A stretch of DNA of 64,000 nt from Pseudoalteromonas aurantia (GTDB lineage Bacteria; Pseudomonadota; Gammaproteobacteria; Enterobacterales; Alteromonadaceae), in contig NZ_PNBY01000010.1 in the NCBI RefSeq assembly GCF_005886875.1, positions 58,395 through 122,394 on the forward strand, read 5' to 3'. The translations under genes and the position numbers were made by a program. The notes under the pieces are model-generated. The model made no database searches. It saw only the letters and a program-made list of their open reading frames with translations, and was not told the origin of the DNA. Position 1 is the first letter of the stretch, and the number at the start of each line of letters is the position of its first letter. This document shows positions 1-10,036 of the stretch, in pieces.

Positions 1-135
1 ATGGATTTTGTCAGCAGAGAGGAGTTTGATATTCAAAGTAAAGTACTAATCAGGACACGAGAGAAGCTTGCTGAGCTTGAAGCAAAAGTCGCTGAAATAG
101 AAGCCAAGCTAGACAGCGACAAACACGCAGAATAA
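1..135 (+). CDS. ubiK: UbiK accessory factor, 3' end only
   Basis: The first 44 codons of the window, ending at TAA, encode the C-terminal part of the small ubiquinone-biosynthesis accessory factor UbiK (YqiC family). The stretch [20 protein letters not shown] closely matches the conserved C-terminal half of that family, followed by a short Leu/Glu coiled coil ([15 protein letters not shown]). UbiK helps organise the soluble Ubi complex for ubiquinone synthesis and forms a trimer through this coiled coil. The ATG at position 1 falls inside the conserved region, so it is an internal Met and the real start lies upstream of the window. It converges with the carbonic anhydrase gene only 2 bases away. 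Confidence 0.85.
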   Translation: MDFVSREEFDIQSKVLIRTREKLAELEAKVAEIEAKLDSDKHAE

Positions 136-137
136 GG

Positions 138-794
138 CTATTCTGCGTAACGGTCTTTGACCTGCGCAATCGCCAGAGCATATTGATCAGCTATTTGCTC
201 TGGTTTAGCCGCTAGAGCATTGAGCTCATGTAACAGCCCATCCGCCAACCCATATACCCAACCATGAATCGTTAAATTTTGCCCGCGTCGCCATGCATCT
301 TGCACAATGTTAGTTTGGCAAACATTTCGCACTTGGTCGATAACATTCAACTCACATAACGCGTCACACTGTTTTTGCGGTGCTATATTATCAATGATAC
401 TTTGGTGTTTTTCTTTCACGTCTGCAACATGACGCAACCAATTGTCTATTAACCCAAAACGCGCTTCATTAAGTACAGCTTGGACGCCACCACAGCCATA
501 ATGACCAACAACCATAATGTGCTTTACTTTCAGTACTTCAACTGCGTACTGCATCACTGACAAACAATTGTGATCAGTATGCACCACCACATTTGCCACA
601 TTACGGTGCACAAATAGCTCACCAGGCATTAAATCTACAATTTCATTCGCAGGTACACGTGAATCAGAACAGCCAATCCACAAATATTCTGGTTTTTGCT
701 GACCTAACAGCTTTTTAAAGTAATCAGGATCTCTCGCTCGTTCGCGTTCAGCCCATTGCTGGTTGTTTTCTAATAAGTGGTCGAGCGTACACAT
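138..794 (-). CDS. can: beta-class carbonic anhydrase
   Basis: This 218-residue protein interconverts CO2 and bicarbonate in the cytoplasm, supplying bicarbonate for carboxylations. It is the Can/YadF type of beta carbonic anhydrase. The zinc ligands are visible as Cys42 and Asp44 in the motif GCSDSRVPA, and His98 and Cys101 in GHYGCGG; Arg46 forms the dyad with Asp44. These fall at the same residue numbers as in the E. coli enzyme, which supports the start at position 794. The gene converges with ubiK and is followed upstream on the same strand by a methyltransferase gene 17 bases away, so the two may share a transcript. Confidence 0.95.
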   Translation of the reverse strand: MCTLDHLLENNQQWAERERARDPDYFKKLLGQQKPEYLWIGCSDSRVPANEIVDLMPGELFVHRNVANVVVHTDHNCLSVMQYAVEVLKVKHIMVVGHYGCGGVQAVLNEARFGLIDNWLRHVADVKEKHQSIIDNIAPQKQCDALCELNVIDQVRNVCQTNIVQDAWRRGQNLTIHGWVYGLADGLLHELNALAAKPEQIADQYALAIAQVKDRYAE

Positions 795-811
795 CTCAGA
801 TTTTCCTCTAT

Positions 812-1990
812 TTATTGTCGGGTAGCTTGTATTAAAACATTCCTTGGGGTGAGCTGCTTCTCACAAAACTCACTCAGGCTGACATCATACCCAGCTTGCT
901 GTAAATATAAACCCCTATCGAGTACCAACCAAATCTCTAACGCTCTACGAAAAACATGCCTAACTAATTCAATACGATCTGTTACTCGTTTACGCTGCTC
1001 ACCTTGCTTTAAATAAGTTGCATAATCAATACCTGAAGGTAACGTAATGTCTTTTTGTGCTGCTGCCCAACAGCAGAAAGATGAAAAGTCACCAGAAAAT
1101 ATACTTTTGTTAACCGATGGCACACTAATATATTCCGTCGACCCAGTACAGTCGCGGCGCAGTGCATCAAACCCCAAACGCCAAGTGACCTCTTTTCGCC
1201 TCACAGTAGCAATACGTGGCGCGGCCGTCACGGTTTCTTGTAACGCCAGCTTCATATCACTGTGATTCAAATGTAATGCACTGTGCTTAGCTGCCTCACT
1301 CATTGGTTGGTAAGTCGGCTCAGTAAATAAATGATAACAACACGGCGAGAGGCTTATTTTTTCACATTTGTGCTCTGTTGCTCTATGCATAAACGTTTGA
1401 TGAAGAGCACCGCACGCATGTAATGCAACAGCATGTTGTTGTGGTTTAAAGTAAGCGCCTGTATCATCAGTAAGTACGTTTGCACAGCTAAAATGGACGT
1501 TTAATTCTTGCTGTTTTGCACTATGGGCGCCCTGTTCACACAAAGCGGACTGTAATTCAATACTATGAACATGCGGTGCACCTAAATGCGCCATTAAACG
1601 CCCTAAATGACCTTTACCTGCACACCACTCTAACACCGGTAATTGCTGCTCAGGGACATGACTCACAAAATCTTGCAGCTGCGTTAATTTGCGGCCTTTT
1701 ATCCCGTTGCTTAGCCAAAATGGCAGAGCTGCTCTCGGTTTTTCGCTGTAAGGCAATGCTGTCAACCCAGCAAGTAAATCAACACCAGGTATGTAATCAG
1801 AAAACACATCGTATAAACAAGCTTGATCAGCGTCGAGCCGTGCTACTTCAGCATCATCCAAGCTCAACAAAAACTGATTTAATTGCACACTAAACGGTAA
1901 CGTTAAATGATCAAACGCCACACGCTGCCAAAAGTCCCGCGTGCTCGTTAGAAAAGTATCTAATTGTTGAAATTGAGAAAGTAATGACAT
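812..1990 (-). CDS. SAM-dependent methyltransferase (Methyltransf_32-like)
   Basis: This is a probable class I SAM-dependent methyltransferase of about 392 residues with no specific function I can name. The SAM-binding motif appears as VLEWCAGKGHLGRL, followed by an acidic end of strand 2 (HSIELQ), and later ALHACGALHQ and SLSPCCYH, a combination typical of the GSTCD/Methyltransf_32 group. That group is thought to modify RNA or protein, but the substrate here is unknown. Two starts are possible: ATG at 2002 or ATG at 1990 (MSLLSQFQQL); I prefer 1990, although neither has a strong ribosome binding site. The gene lies 17 bases upstream of can on the same strand. Confidence 0.75.
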   Translation of the reverse strand: MSLLSQFQQLDTFLTSTRDFWQRVAFDHLTLPFSVQLNQFLLSLDDAEVARLDADQACLYDVFSDYIPGVDLLAGLTALPYSEKPRAALPFWLSNGIKGRKLTQLQDFVSHVPEQQLPVLEWCAGKGHLGRLMAHLGAPHVHSIELQSALCEQGAHSAKQQELNVHFSCANVLTDDTGAYFKPQQHAVALHACGALHQTFMHRATEHKCEKISLSPCCYHLFTEPTYQPMSEAAKHSALHLNHSDMKLALQETVTAAPRIATVRRKEVTWRLGFDALRRDCTGSTEYISVPSVNKSIFSGDFSSFCCWAAAQKDITLPSGIDYATYLKQGEQRKRVTDRIELVRHVFRRALEIWLVLDRGLYLQQAGYDVSLSEFCEKQLTPRNVLIQATRQ

Positions 1991-2015
1991 GAACCACAAC
2001 ACATAAAATAAAACG

Positions 2016-3110
2016 CTATTCTACCGTGTTTTCGTCTTTATAGGGCAGTTGTTGAATGCGATATTTTCGCTTGTGGAAGAACATCAGATAACCATACATA
2101 GGCAGAGATAATATGGTTAATATACAAGCTAACACTAACATCCAAGACCATGTATCTTCTGATGGTTCTCGTGTGCGATGATAGATAAAGGTGGATTTAA
2201 TACCTTCCCATTGCGTTAAATCTAAACTGTATAATTGCGCGATCCATTGCCAGCGCGTCTCTGACATACTGCCAATCGGCACACCAGAATGCGTAATATA
2301 AACAGCAAGCTCATCTGCTTCAAAGCTCAGCTGCTCCTTCGTCTTGTGACGAGCATATTTCTCATGGATCACTTCAATACTGTGCTGCATATTCAACAAT
2401 GCATAGCGCCAACCTTTTAAGCTCGCCTGTTTAAACCTCTCCACGACATCAGGCTTTTGCGACAGCATATTTTCACTGGTAAATAAAATATCACCATATA
2501 CATTTAGTCCGTATTGCTTGGGGCAGATCTGCCGAGTTTCGACCCCTTGCTGCTGCATTTTATAAGGTTCATTAGTCACATAGACTTGGAGTGCATCAAA
2601 CACACCACGTTTAAAATCTGCAAGTGGATTGAGTCCAGCATACGTGGGTAAGTCTGTTATGTTTATTCCAGCTCGCGCGAGCATAACTGTCAGCTCAGCG
2701 CTTTCATCTTTACCTAAGTGGCTGACTTTTTTACCTACGAAATCTTCTGGCGTGAAAATATCGCTGCTTTCTTTCACCATCCAGCAATACGGCGACGATT
2801 GAAATATGGCAGCCATTGCCACTAGGGGCTTACCCTGCATCTTCGCTTGTAATATGCCTGAGTGCGTCACGCCAAATTGAGCTTGACCTGATAGCACTTT
2901 AAAATGTGTATCAGGATTACCTGGATTTGCAGGTAGAATACTCACCTTAAGCCCAGCATCTTTATAAAAACCTTGTTCTGCCGCCATATAATAGCCGGCA
3001 AACTGAAACTGATGCGTCCACTTTAATTGCAATACAACGGGCTCAAGTGCACTAACACTTGAGCTACATAGTGTGAATAAAAGAAATAAACCTAGTCGAA
3101 CCTTATTCAT
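2016..3110 (-). CDS. THI5/NMT1-like substrate-binding protein with C-terminal membrane anchor
   Basis: This 364-residue protein starts with a signal peptide (MNKVRLGLFLLFTLCSSSVSA) and carries a full NMT1/THI5-like periplasmic binding domain. The family signature is clear: LQLKWTHQFQFAGYYMAAEQ, then GFYKDAGL. Residues about 321-345 (WMLVLACILTILSLPMYGYLMFF) form a transmembrane helix followed by a short basic cytoplasmic tail. Free binding proteins of ABC importers do not have this. The layout matches the sensor half of histidine kinases or diguanylate cyclases that use this domain, but no kinase or GGDEF domain follows. No ABC permease or ATPase gene is adjacent. The ligand, often a pyrimidine or thiamine precursor in this family, cannot be told. 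Confidence 0.75.
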   Translation of the reverse strand: MNKVRLGLFLLFTLCSSSVSALEPVVLQLKWTHQFQFAGYYMAAEQGFYKDAGLKVSILPANPGNPDTHFKVLSGQAQFGVTHSGILQAKMQGKPLVAMAAIFQSSPYCWMVKESSDIFTPEDFVGKKVSHLGKDESAELTVMLARAGINITDLPTYAGLNPLADFKRGVFDALQVYVTNEPYKMQQQGVETRQICPKQYGLNVYGDILFTSENMLSQKPDVVERFKQASLKGWRYALLNMQHSIEVIHEKYARHKTKEQLSFEADELAVYITHSGVPIGSMSETRWQWIAQLYSLDLTQWEGIKSTFIYHRTREPSEDTWSWMLVLACILTILSLPMYGYLMFFHKRKYRIQQLPYKDENTVE

Positions 3111-3176
3111 ATACGCTTGTTACTTTCCCAGTAAATTGCCGCTATTAACTATAGGAAAGTAAACTGTATTTGCCAA

Positions 3177-4718
3177 TTACCCGACCTTACGCGCCTCTTC
3201 AAAAGGCGCTTGTAAATACTGGCTAAAGCAAGGGTTGTTCGTTTCATCTTGGTAAGCATAACCAAGCTGTGACAGATGCTCATCAAATTTCTCATAATCA
3301 CTCGGAGCAATATCAAAGGCAGCAAGCACATTGCCCTCTGCAGCACCATGATTTCGATAATGAAATAACGTAATATTCCAATTACACCCCAATGTGTCTA
3401 AGAATCGCGCTAGGGCACCTGGGTATTCGGGAAACTCAAAGCGTAGTAATCGCTCTTGCAGTTCAACTGGAGGCTTACCACCAACCATGTATCTAATATG
3501 TAATTTTGCCAGCTCATTATCAGAAAGATCTTTAAGTAAATACCCCTTTCGCTCTAATGTGCCTTTGACATCATCTAGTTCAACTTGCCCCCCGCGCAAA
3601 CCTACCCCCACAAAAATCTGGGCATTGTCCTCGCCAGCATAACGGTAATTAAACTCAGTAATTGCACGCCCTTCTAGATCATGGCAAAACTGTTTGAAAC
3701 TGCCTTTTTCTTCCGCAATTGTCACACCAAACAAAGCCTCGTTCTTAGCGCCAAGCGCAGTACGCTCAGCGATGTAACGTAAGCGGTCAAAATTCAAATT
3801 AGCACCCGACAGTACCGCGGCTAACGTCAGTCCGGCACGATTACTTTGCGCACTCCACTTTTTAATACCTGCGACCGATAATGCCCCCGAAGGCTCTGCA
3901 ATCGCTCGAGTTTCAACAAAAATATCTTGTACGGCAGCACAAATTTCATCTGAGCTTACCGTCACAACTTCATCGCAAAACTTTTGTGCCAAACGGAACG
4001 TTTCAGTGCCAATCACCTTAACAGCAACCCCATCAGCAAAGCTGCCTACTTGTGGTAACGTAACGGGCTCCCCCGCATCTAAAGCGGCTTTTAAACACGC
4101 ACTTTCCTGCGCTTCAACTCCGATAACCTTGATATCAGGACGTAATGACTTAATGTAAACCGCCATACCCGCAAGTAACCCCCCGCCTCCGACGGGAATA
4201 AAGACCGCGTCTAACTCATTTACTTGCTGCATCAACTCGCGTGCTACCGTCCCTTGACCGATAATAACGTCTTTATCGTCAAAAGGCGGCACAAATACCG
4301 CTTGTGCTTGTTCGGTTAATATATACGAATGCGCTTTTGCCTCATCAAAATTGTGCCCGTGTAAAACAACCTGGGCGCCAAAATTACGCACCGCATTGAC
4401 TTTTATTTCAGGGGTTGTCACTGGCATAACAATGGTTGCTTGGTGACCCAAATGTGCAGCACTTAGCGCCACACCTTGCGCATGATTACCTGCAGACGCT
4501 GTGACCACTTGGCTACCAACAGGAAGCTGCTGTAACTTATGATATGCGCCACGCAATTTAAAAGAATAAACCGGTTGCTGGTCTTCACGTTTGAGCCAGA
4601 TTTTTTGTCCCAAACGCTCTGAAAGTGCGCGCATTTCACTTAATTCAGTCACCTTAACTAACGGTGACATATCAGCTTGAATGATGGCACGAAAATAATC
4701 TAGCTCTTGTGAAACCAT
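3177..4718 (-). CDS. ilvA: threonine ammonia-lyase, biosynthetic
   Basis: This 513-residue PLP enzyme deaminates threonine to 2-oxobutanoate, the first committed step to isoleucine. The PLP lysine is Lys54 in the motif SFKLRGAY. The glycine-rich phosphate-binding loop is VGGGGLLAG. The C-terminal third carries two ACT-like regulatory domains (RFEFPEYPGALARFLD is typical), so feedback inhibition by isoleucine is expected. Its length equals that of E. coli IlvA. It is the last gene of the ilv operon, starting 2 bases after the ilvD stop, which suggests translational coupling. Confidence 0.96.
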   Translation of the reverse strand: MVSQELDYFRAIIQADMSPLVKVTELSEMRALSERLGQKIWLKREDQQPVYSFKLRGAYHKLQQLPVGSQVVTASAGNHAQGVALSAAHLGHQATIVMPVTTPEIKVNAVRNFGAQVVLHGHNFDEAKAHSYILTEQAQAVFVPPFDDKDVIIGQGTVARELMQQVNELDAVFIPVGGGGLLAGMAVYIKSLRPDIKVIGVEAQESACLKAALDAGEPVTLPQVGSFADGVAVKVIGTETFRLAQKFCDEVVTVSSDEICAAVQDIFVETRAIAEPSGALSVAGIKKWSAQSNRAGLTLAAVLSGANLNFDRLRYIAERTALGAKNEALFGVTIAEEKGSFKQFCHDLEGRAITEFNYRYAGEDNAQIFVGVGLRGGQVELDDVKGTLERKGYLLKDLSDNELAKLHIRYMVGGKPPVELQERLLRFEFPEYPGALARFLDTLGCNWNITLFHYRNHGAAEGNVLAAFDIAPSDYEKFDEHLSQLGYAYQDETNNPCFSQYLQAPFEEARKVG

Positions 4719-4720
4719 GG

Positions 4721-6577
4721 TTAGCTTAGCTCCTCTAACTTAGCTAAGTCACGCACAGCACCTTTATCCGCACTGGTTGCCAATAGCGCATACGCTTTTA
4801 AAGCAGGACTCACAACACGCTGTCGATCCAACGGTTTATAAGCGTCCTTTCCACGTGCCAATTGCTTGTCGCGACGCGCTTGTAATTGCGTATCATCAAG
4901 CAATAAATGAATACCTCGATTATAGATATCAATATGGATCAAGTCGCCATTTTCTACCAAAGCCAACGCTCCACCACTTGCCGCCTCAGGAGAGGCGTGG
5001 CCTATTGATAAGCCAGATGTCCCACCAGAAAAACGCCCATCAGTGAGTAGCGCACAGTCTCTATCTAGCCCCATTGATTTTAAGTAACTGGTGGGATACA
5101 ACATCTCTTGCATGCCTGGACCACCTTTAGGCCCTTCATAACGGATAATGATGACATCACCTTTTTTAATCTCACCAGCCAAAATGCTATCTACCGCATC
5201 ATCTTGAGACTCAAAAACCACTGCTGGGCCAGTAAAATCAAGCATTTCGTCAAGCACACCGGCACTTTTAACGATACAGCCATCGGGGGTTAAGTTACCC
5301 GATAACACCGCTAAACCACCATCTTGTCGAAATGCATGTTCAATACTGCGTATACAGCCATTCTCTCGGTCGAGATCCAGTGTATCCCAGCGATATGCCT
5401 GGCTCATACCTTTGGTCGTACGGATCCCCGCAGGACCGGCACGAAAGAAGGTTTGTGCCTTTTCATTATTGTGATCTGTTGCATCCCAACGCGTTATCAC
5501 CTCGCCTAATGTACCGCCCGCAACATGACCTACCGTTAAATCTAAACGATCCCCTTTCGCTAATTCATTCAGCATGCTCATCATGCCACCAGCACGATGT
5601 ACATCTTCGATGTGATACTGCTGAGTTGCCGGTGCAACTTTGCATAAAAATGGTGTTTTGCGAGAGAGCTCATCGATATGGCTCATATCAAAATCAACCC
5701 CACCTTCTTGCGCCGCAGCTAATAAATGTAATACCGTATTTGATGAACCACCCATTGCAATGTCTAAGGTCATCGCGTTCATAAAAGCCGCTCTATTGGC
5801 GATATTTCTTGGCAGTACAGCGTCATTATCCTTTTGATAATACTCATTGCACAAAGCGACGATACGCTTACCTGCGGCTTCATATAATTGCTGACGATCT
5901 TTGTGGGTTGCTAACGTTGTACCATTACCCGGAAGTGCCAACCCAAGCGCTTCTAACAAACAGTTCATTGAATTTGCTGTAAACATCCCAGAGCATGAGC
6001 CACATGTTGGGCACGCTGAACGCTCAACCTGCTCGGAGTCTGCATCACTCACGGTCGGATCTGCGCCTTTGACCATGGCATCGACTAAGTCTAATTTAAT
6101 ATCGATGTCTGCTAACCGCGTTTTTCCAGCCTCCATCGGGCCACCTGACACAAAAATAACGGGGATATTTAACCGCAGTGCCGCCAATAACATACCTGGG
6201 GTGATCTTATCGCAGTTGGAAATACAGACCATCGCATCAGCGCAGTGCGCATTAACCATATACTCCACTGAATCAGCGATGAGATCTCGTGATGGCAGTG
6301 AATACAACATGCCGCCATGCCCCATCGCAATACCATCATCAATGGCGATGGTATTAAACTCTCTAGGTACACCACCTGCATCACGAATAGTATCAGCCAT
6401 TAAGTCACTTAGCTGATTGAGGTGCACATGACCAGGTACAAATTGCGTATAAGAATTGACGACCGCAACAATTGGCTTTTCAAAGTCACTATCTGTCATG
6501 CCTGTTGCACGCCACAGCGCTCTGGCGCCAGCGCGTTTTCTACCTTCTGTTGTCGTTTTACTTCTTAACTTGGCCAT
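4721..6577 (-). CDS. ilvD: dihydroxy-acid dehydratase
   Basis: This enzyme of about 618 residues dehydrates 2,3-dihydroxy acids to 2-keto acids in valine and isoleucine synthesis. It is a 4Fe-4S protein of the IlvD/Edd family. The cluster-binding cysteines are recognisable in [10 protein letters not shown] and [19 protein letters not shown]. The open frame extends upstream to 6697 and into the end of ilvE, but the protein that aligns with the family begins at [13 protein letters not shown]. That ATG at 6577 has a good Shine-Dalgarno sequence (GAAGGGG, 7 bases away), so I use it. The gene sits between ilvE and ilvA in the usual operon order. Confidence 0.96.
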   Translation of the reverse strand: MAKLRSKTTTEGRKRAGARALWRATGMTDSDFEKPIVAVVNSYTQFVPGHVHLNQLSDLMADTIRDAGGVPREFNTIAIDDGIAMGHGGMLYSLPSRDLIADSVEYMVNAHCADAMVCISNCDKITPGMLLAALRLNIPVIFVSGGPMEAGKTRLADIDIKLDLVDAMVKGADPTVSDADSEQVERSACPTCGSCSGMFTANSMNCLLEALGLALPGNGTTLATHKDRQQLYEAAGKRIVALCNEYYQKDNDAVLPRNIANRAAFMNAMTLDIAMGGSSNTVLHLLAAAQEGGVDFDMSHIDELSRKTPFLCKVAPATQQYHIEDVHRAGGMMSMLNELAKGDRLDLTVGHVAGGTLGEVITRWDATDHNNEKAQTFFRAGPAGIRTTKGMSQAYRWDTLDLDRENGCIRSIEHAFRQDGGLAVLSGNLTPDGCIVKSAGVLDEMLDFTGPAVVFESQDDAVDSILAGEIKKGDVIIIRYEGPKGGPGMQEMLYPTSYLKSMGLDRDCALLTDGRFSGGTSGLSIGHASPEAASGGALALVENGDLIHIDIYNRGIHLLLDDTQLQARRDKQLARGKDAYKPLDRQRVVSPALKAYALLATSADKGAVRDLAKLEELS

Positions 6578-6669
6578 GCTAAACCCCTTCATGTTATGCG
6601 TCGCTACTTTATATAACGCCGCCTTTTCCTCATTCCCAAAAAAGCCACGTGATTGTGGCTCTCTATGTT

Positions 6670-7596
6670 CTATGCCTGATTGACGTATTCTAACCAACCG
6701 TTATTATCGTTAGCTTGTCCTTTCACTAAATCAAAATACGCTTTTTGTAGCTCTTCAGTAATAGGGCCTCGCTTGCCATCTCCCACTTGGATTTGGTCTA
6801 CGCTGCGCACCGGAACAACCTCGGCAGCGGTGCCCGTCATAAAGAACTCATCTGCTAAGTAGAGTGCTTCACGCGCAATTGACTCTTCTCGTACTTCATA
6901 TCCTCTAGCACGAGCAAGCTCCATAATGGTGTCACGCGTCAAACCTGGTAAAATACACGCGGTTGTCGGCGGTGTATAAAGTACCCCTTTTTTGATAACA
7001 AATAGATTTTCTCCGGCACCTTCACTTAAGCACCCATTGACATCTAGCGCGATCCCTTCAACATACCCATTGCGCTTTGCTTCACCAGAAATAAGCTGTG
7101 ATGACAGATAGTTGCCACCAGCCTTTGCTGCCGTCGGCATGGTGTTTGGCGCTAAACGATTCCAAGAAGAAATACATACATCAACGCCCTCAGCTAAACT
7201 GTCATCACCTAAATAGGCGCCCCACTGCATTGCGGCAACCGTCACATCAGCAAGGTGTGATTTCGGATTTAAACCCAGCCCTACATTACCTAAAAACGCG
7301 AATGGACGAATGTAGGCGTCTTTAAAGCCATTTTCACGCACAGCATCTTTACATGCCTGAATAATTTGCTCTGGGGTGAATGGGATCTCCATGCGGTAAA
7401 TTTTTGCTGAGTCATATAAACGCTGAATATGATCCGTTAAACGAAAGATTGCCGGGCCATTTGGCGTATCATAGGCGCGTATTCCTTCGAACACTGAGCT
7501 GCCATAATGTAATGCATGGCTAAGTACATGAGTCGTTGCTTGCTCGTAAGGGATCATCTCGCCGTTGTGCCAAATTAATTCCGAAGTTTTAGTCAT
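6670..7596 (-). CDS. ilvE: branched-chain amino acid aminotransferase
   Basis: This 308-residue class IV PLP aminotransferase carries out the last transamination to valine, leucine and isoleucine. The PLP lysine is Lys158 in [10 protein letters not shown]. The family features [12 protein letters not shown] and [10 protein letters not shown] are intact. The protein has the usual family length. It lies between ilvM and ilvD, the order seen in enterobacterial ilvGMEDA operons, with 34 bases to ilvM and about 90 bases to the chosen ilvD start. Confidence 0.97.
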   Translation of the reverse strand: MTKTSELIWHNGEMIPYEQATTHVLSHALHYGSSVFEGIRAYDTPNGPAIFRLTDHIQRLYDSAKIYRMEIPFTPEQIIQACKDAVRENGFKDAYIRPFAFLGNVGLGLNPKSHLADVTVAAMQWGAYLGDDSLAEGVDVCISSWNRLAPNTMPTAAKAGGNYLSSQLISGEAKRNGYVEGIALDVNGCLSEGAGENLFVIKKGVLYTPPTTACILPGLTRDTIMELARARGYEVREESIAREALYLADEFFMTGTAAEVVPVRSVDQIQVGDGKRGPITEELQKAYFDLVKGQANDNNGWLEYVNQA

Positions 7597-7630
7597 TTGT
7601 AATACCTTGTTCTTTTCTTAATAATTAGGT

Positions 7631-7873
7631 TTAAATAGCCTGTTGCTGTAGTGTGTGCAAATCAACCTGTTGCACCTCAACCAGCTTACTCAGTTGTGTC
7701 GTTAATAGATAGATAGGCTTGTCACTGTCTACTGTCATTTTAACGTGAAACAAATCATCATGGCCCTCCAACTCTAATTGGGTTAAATGAAATCCACGAT
7801 GACGCGCCACTCTTAAAAAGCGCTCAACGGCGATACTTTGGTTTTTAATTGCCACTGTTAATTGGTGTCTCAT
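7631..7873 (-). CDS. ilvM: acetolactate synthase II small subunit
   Basis: This 80-residue protein is the regulatory subunit of acetohydroxyacid synthase II. It consists of a single ACT-like domain ([20 protein letters not shown] at the N-terminus) and resembles IlvM rather than the longer IlvN or IlvH. The start codon overlaps the ilvG stop by 4 bases (ATGA), so the two subunits should be translationally coupled and made in equal amounts. Confidence 0.93.
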   Translation of the reverse strand: MRHQLTVAIKNQSIAVERFLRVARHRGFHLTQLELEGHDDLFHVKMTVDSDKPIYLLTTQLSKLVEVQQVDLHTLQQQAI

Positions 7874-9519
7874 TGCGCTTTCTCCGTCATCATTTCATCA
7901 TTTGCGGCCCCAGGTGGTACCAAAGGCCAAACGTTTTCTTTGTCATCTATACAGGCATGAATGATATAAGGCCCTGTAGAATTCACTAATTCATCAATGG
8001 CATCATCAACTTCGTTTGCATGGGTAATTGTTTGACCCGGTATACCAAACACCGCGGCCAATTGCACAAAATCAGGGTTATCAGATAAGTTTGTCTCGCT
8101 ATAACGCCCTTCAAAAAATAACTGCTGCCATTGACGTACCATGCCAAGGCGTTGATTATCTAATATCACTATTTTTACGGGTAAATTGTTACGGCGAATC
8201 GTAGCAAGTTCTTGAATATTCATCATGATTGAACCGTCACCAGAAACCGTTACGACCATGTTCTGTGGCCGTGCGATTTGTGCACCTATGGCTGCAGGCA
8301 AACCAAACCCCATTGTTCCAGCACCACCACTGCTGAGGTGATTACTCGGATGCGTAAACTTCATATGTTGTGCAACCCACATTTGATGTTGTCCAACATC
8401 GCAGCACACCACACTATCACGAGGCATTTTTCTACTGAGTTCTTTTAATAAATACGGGGCAAATACTTTTTCACCCGGGTAATCATACCGCCACGCATGT
8501 GCCGTTTTAAGCTCCATGACGGTGTTTAACCACTGTGCGTTAGTAACAAAGCACGCCAATGCTGGAATAGATGTTTTTAAATCGGTAATTAGTGACGCTG
8601 CCGCAGGTTTACGCTTTCCAACTTCCGCAGGGTCTATGTCTAAATGTATTACCTTCGCCTTTGCTGCAAACTTCGCTAAATTACCCGTCACTCTGTCATC
8701 AAACCGAGCGCCAATACATACCAGTAAATCACATTCTTGTACTGCAATATTTGCTGCTTGCCCACCGTGCATACCCAACATTCCTAAGTCATATTCATAC
8801 TCAGGTAACACGCTCCCCAATGCCTTTAATGTTGAAACAGCTGGCATCTGAGTTTTGTTTAAAAATTGCATCAATTCAGCTTGCGCATCCGCACTTTGTA
8901 CGCCCCCGCCGACATAAGCCACAGGACGCTGAGCTTCAGACAATAACACTTCTGCTGTTTGCACTTCGCAGCTTAATAGCTCAGGAAAAGACTCTTCTCT
9001 TGCCAACCAAGGTTTAAAAGGGGCTTGTGCCAACTGAATGTCTTTAGGGATATCAACCAATACAGGTCCTGGTCTACCAGACAAGGCCAAGTGCATCGCT
9101 TCTTGTAGTATTTCAGCCAAATCTTCAGCACGTTCAACCATGTAACTGTGCTTCGTGCATGACAGAGACATCCCCAAAACATCAACTTCTTGAAACGCAT
9201 CAGAGCCAATAGCGGCAGTGGGCACCTGCCCAGTTATCGCGAGCAAAGGCACCGAATCCATCATGGCATCGGCAAGCGATGTTACTAGGTTTGTTGCACC
9301 GGGGCCTGAAGTTGCAAAACAAACGCCAAGTTTGCCAGTACTGCGCGCATACCCCACGGCTGCAAACCCTGCTCCTTGCTCATGACGAGTCAAATAATGT
9401 TTTACAGGCGCACCGTAGAGCGCATCGTAGATCGGCATAATCGCACCGCCTGGATAACCAAAGACTTCTTGAACGCCATGCTTGGCAAGTAAGTCGATAA
9501 GTAATTGTGCGCCTGTCAT
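7870..9519 (-). CDS. ilvG: acetolactate synthase II large subunit
   Basis: This ThDP-dependent enzyme makes acetolactate and acetohydroxybutyrate, the first shared step of branched-chain synthesis. The N-terminal [16 protein letters not shown] and [15 protein letters not shown] contain the catalytic Glu region. The C-terminal [15 protein letters not shown] holds the ThDP-Mg motif. The reading frame is intact, unlike the broken ilvG of E. coli K-12. A TTG at 9537 and an ATG at 9531 are possible starts, but ATG 9519 ([10 protein letters not shown]) aligns with the family, gives 549 residues as in E. coli IlvG, and has GGGGA six bases upstream. The operon is controlled by the ilvL attenuator just upstream. 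Confidence 0.96.
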   Translation of the reverse strand: MTGAQLLIDLLAKHGVQEVFGYPGGAIMPIYDALYGAPVKHYLTRHEQGAGFAAVGYARSTGKLGVCFATSGPGATNLVTSLADAMMDSVPLLAITGQVPTAAIGSDAFQEVDVLGMSLSCTKHSYMVERAEDLAEILQEAMHLALSGRPGPVLVDIPKDIQLAQAPFKPWLAREESFPELLSCEVQTAEVLLSEAQRPVAYVGGGVQSADAQAELMQFLNKTQMPAVSTLKALGSVLPEYEYDLGMLGMHGGQAANIAVQECDLLVCIGARFDDRVTGNLAKFAAKAKVIHLDIDPAEVGKRKPAAASLITDLKTSIPALACFVTNAQWLNTVMELKTAHAWRYDYPGEKVFAPYLLKELSRKMPRDSVVCCDVGQHQMWVAQHMKFTHPSNHLSSGGAGTMGFGLPAAIGAQIARPQNMVVTVSGDGSIMMNIQELATIRRNNLPVKIVILDNQRLGMVRQWQQLFFEGRYSETNLSDNPDFVQLAAVFGIPGQTITHANEVDDAIDELVNSTGPYIIHACIDDKENVWPLVPPGAANDEMMTEKAQ

Positions 9520-9575
9520 CGTGTTCCCCATTCCCAATCTTTTTAATGATTTCTAAAAATTTAACCCTAAAACCA

Positions 9576-9611
9576 AGAAGCCCCCCGAACTTTTCAGTGC
9601 GGGGGGCTTCT
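9576..9611 (-). terminator. ilv operon attenuator terminator
   Basis: A perfect 12-bp inverted repeat reads AGAAGCCCCCCG and CGGGGGGCTTCT around a 12-base loop. On the minus strand it is followed by a T-rich run (TTGGTTTTAGGG). It lies between the ilvL stop codon and ilvG, exactly where the transcription attenuator of enterobacterial ilv operons sits. When charged Leu, Val or Ile tRNA is scarce, ribosome stalling in ilvL should prevent this hairpin from forming. Confidence 0.9.
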
Positions 9612-9631
9612 CGTTGATACTTTTTAAAGCA

Positions 9632-9703
9632 CTAACTCGCCCCCGCGGTAATAATAATCACCACGTTGATAATCAGGACTAAAGTTAGTGCTGTTGTTAA
9701 CAT
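9632..9703 (-). CDS. ilvL: ilv operon leader peptide
   Basis: This short open frame starts at ATG 9703 and encodes 23 residues, ending at TAG. Its middle is dense in the regulatory amino acids: the run LVLIINVVIIIT contains Ile, Val and Leu almost exclusively. This is the design of the ilvGMEDA leader peptide, where ribosome pausing senses branched-chain aminoacyl-tRNA. It is followed 20 bases later by the attenuator hairpin and is preceded by a good sigma-70 promoter. The sequence differs from E. coli IlvL, but the control-codon pattern and position are clear. Confidence 0.88.
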   Translation of the reverse strand: MLTTALTLVLIINVVIIITAGAS

Positions 9704-10036
9704 ATTCAGTATCACCAAATTAAATTATTACTTGTAAGTGCGCGCTTATTCACAGCGTGCCTTGCTCTTTTTCTATTAGTAACCCGAAGTACAATGTAAG
9801 TCAACCATAAAAACAATGCTTTAAAAGCACTAAAAAAAACAATAAAAGGTATCTATATTCAACAATAGCCAAAAATCGAATAAAAAAACCTTTATTTTGT
9901 CTATCCTTTCGTTTTTAAAGTGTTCATATTTTATTTACAACACTTTTCATTCAACGAAAAAATCATATGAAACTTTTATGATTTGCCCAATAGATTGATT
10001 ATGATGTTTATCAGCTATTAATTATTAAGGATAACC
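9704..10036. other. divergent intergenic region between ilvL and the TraB-like gene
   Basis: This 333-base AT-rich gap has no credible gene. It holds the ilv promoter on the minus side. On the plus side it contains the 5' region of the TraB-like gene, with a ribosome binding site AAGGATAACC just before ATG 10037. Several short inverted AT-rich stretches are present but none stands out as a known operator. Confidence 0.6.
9776..9804 (-). promoter_or_regulatory. sigma-70 promoter of the ilvLGMEDA operon
   Basis: On the minus strand, TTGACT (9804-9799) and TACTAA (9781-9776) are separated by exactly 17 bases. Transcription would start near 9769, about 66 bases before the ilvL ATG. This is read from the sequence only; no start site has been mapped. 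Confidence 0.65.

Noticed and set aside
5332..5784. 150-codon open frame opposite ilvD
   Set aside because: It lies fully inside the well-supported ilvD coding region on the other strand, has unusual composition and no ribosome binding site; it is a shadow.
4721..6697. IlvD starting at 6697
   Set aside because: The first 40 residues would overlap ilvE and have no counterpart in the family; the internal ATG 6577 has a good ribosome binding site.
8516..9017. Two overlapping open frames opposite ilvG
   Set aside because: Both are antisense shadows of a conserved enzyme gene and show no family features.
7870..9519. A frameshift in ilvG like that of E. coli K-12
   Set aside because: The frame is intact from start to stop and all motifs are in register.
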